From Betaproteobacteria bacterium (GTDB lineage: Bacteria; Pseudomonadota; Gammaproteobacteria; Burkholderiales; Burkholderiaceae_C), in NCBI GenBank assembly GCA_005882155.1, contig VBCQ01000471.1:1-5648 (forward strand): DNA of 5,648 bases. The letters run 5' to 3'. Made by a program: the position numbers and the translations under genes. Shown here piece after piece: positions 5,613 through 5,648 of the stretch (positions are counted from its first letter, which is position 1; every line of letters starts with the position of its first letter). The notes below the pieces were generated by a model. It saw only the letters and a program-made list of their open reading frames with translations, made no database searches and had not been told where the DNA came from.

Positions 5613-5648
5613 ATGCCCGTGATCACCCACATCGACGACCTGCGCGTG
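5613..5648 (+). CDS. lldD: Start of a probable L-lactate dehydrogenase / alpha-hydroxy-acid oxidizing protein (partial)
   Basis: Only the first 12 codons are inside the window (MPVITHIDDLRV), cut by the right edge. This N-terminus closely resembles that of FMN-dependent L-lactate dehydrogenases and related alpha-hydroxy-acid oxidizing enzymes of Burkholderiales, which as I recall begin with a Met-x-Val-Ile-Thr-x-Ile-(D/E)-Asp-Leu-Arg pattern. Those enzymes oxidise L-lactate to pyruvate and pass electrons to the respiratory chain. A good ribosome site precedes the ATG, and a LysR-type regulator lies 65 bp upstream on the same strand. The catalytic domain and FMN-binding residues lie beyond the window, so the product and symbol are inferred from the N-terminus alone. 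Confidence 0.6.
   Translation, partial: MPVITHIDDLRV

Overview
The window is high-GC DNA (by eye about two thirds G+C, with a strong preference for G or C at third codon positions). It is densely coding and looks like chromosomal sequence of a betaproteobacterium, most likely of the Burkholderiales. The grounds are a canonical CTGT-N8-ACAG LexA box in front of a Y-family polymerase, protein sequences that resemble Burkholderiales versions of these families, and an L-lactate-dehydrogenase-like N-terminus at the right edge. This placement rests on recalled family resemblance, not on a search. I saw no transposase, integrase, tRNA, rRNA, CRISPR array or other mark of a mobile element.

Layout from left to right: (1) 1-113 holds a possible gene end and a set of short alternative hairpins. 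(2) 114-2450, minus strand, is a soluble hybrid histidine kinase (PAS-PAS-PAS-HisKA-HATPase_c-REC) whose three PAS units repeat with an exact 128-residue period. (3) 2451-2551 is a 101-bp divergent intergenic region containing a near-perfect LexA/SOS operator at 2521-2540. (4) 2552-3775, plus strand, is DNA polymerase IV (dinB), with an insertion in the N-terminal palm/fingers region and a degenerate clamp-binding motif near its C-terminus. (5) 3886-4584, plus strand, is an exported cupredoxin-like protein with amicyanin-type Cys-His-Met spacing, apparently set inside a carboxypeptidase-regulatory-like beta sandwich. (6) 4621-5547, plus strand, is a LysR-family regulator of the GcvA-like type. 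(7) 5613-5648 is the first 12 codons of a gene that resembles lldD-type alpha-hydroxy-acid dehydrogenases.

The genes do not form one pathway. The polymerase is an SOS-controlled translesion enzyme. The kinase diverges from it and could share the LexA operator region. The cupredoxin is a periplasmic or secreted putative copper protein of unknown role. The LysR gene, 65 bp ahead of the putative lactate dehydrogenase gene, is the natural candidate for its regulator. I found no clearly new multi-gene system. The most unusual points are the exact PAS register, the nested cupredoxin architecture, the polymerase insertion and motif variants, and the LexA box between a sensor kinase and dinB.
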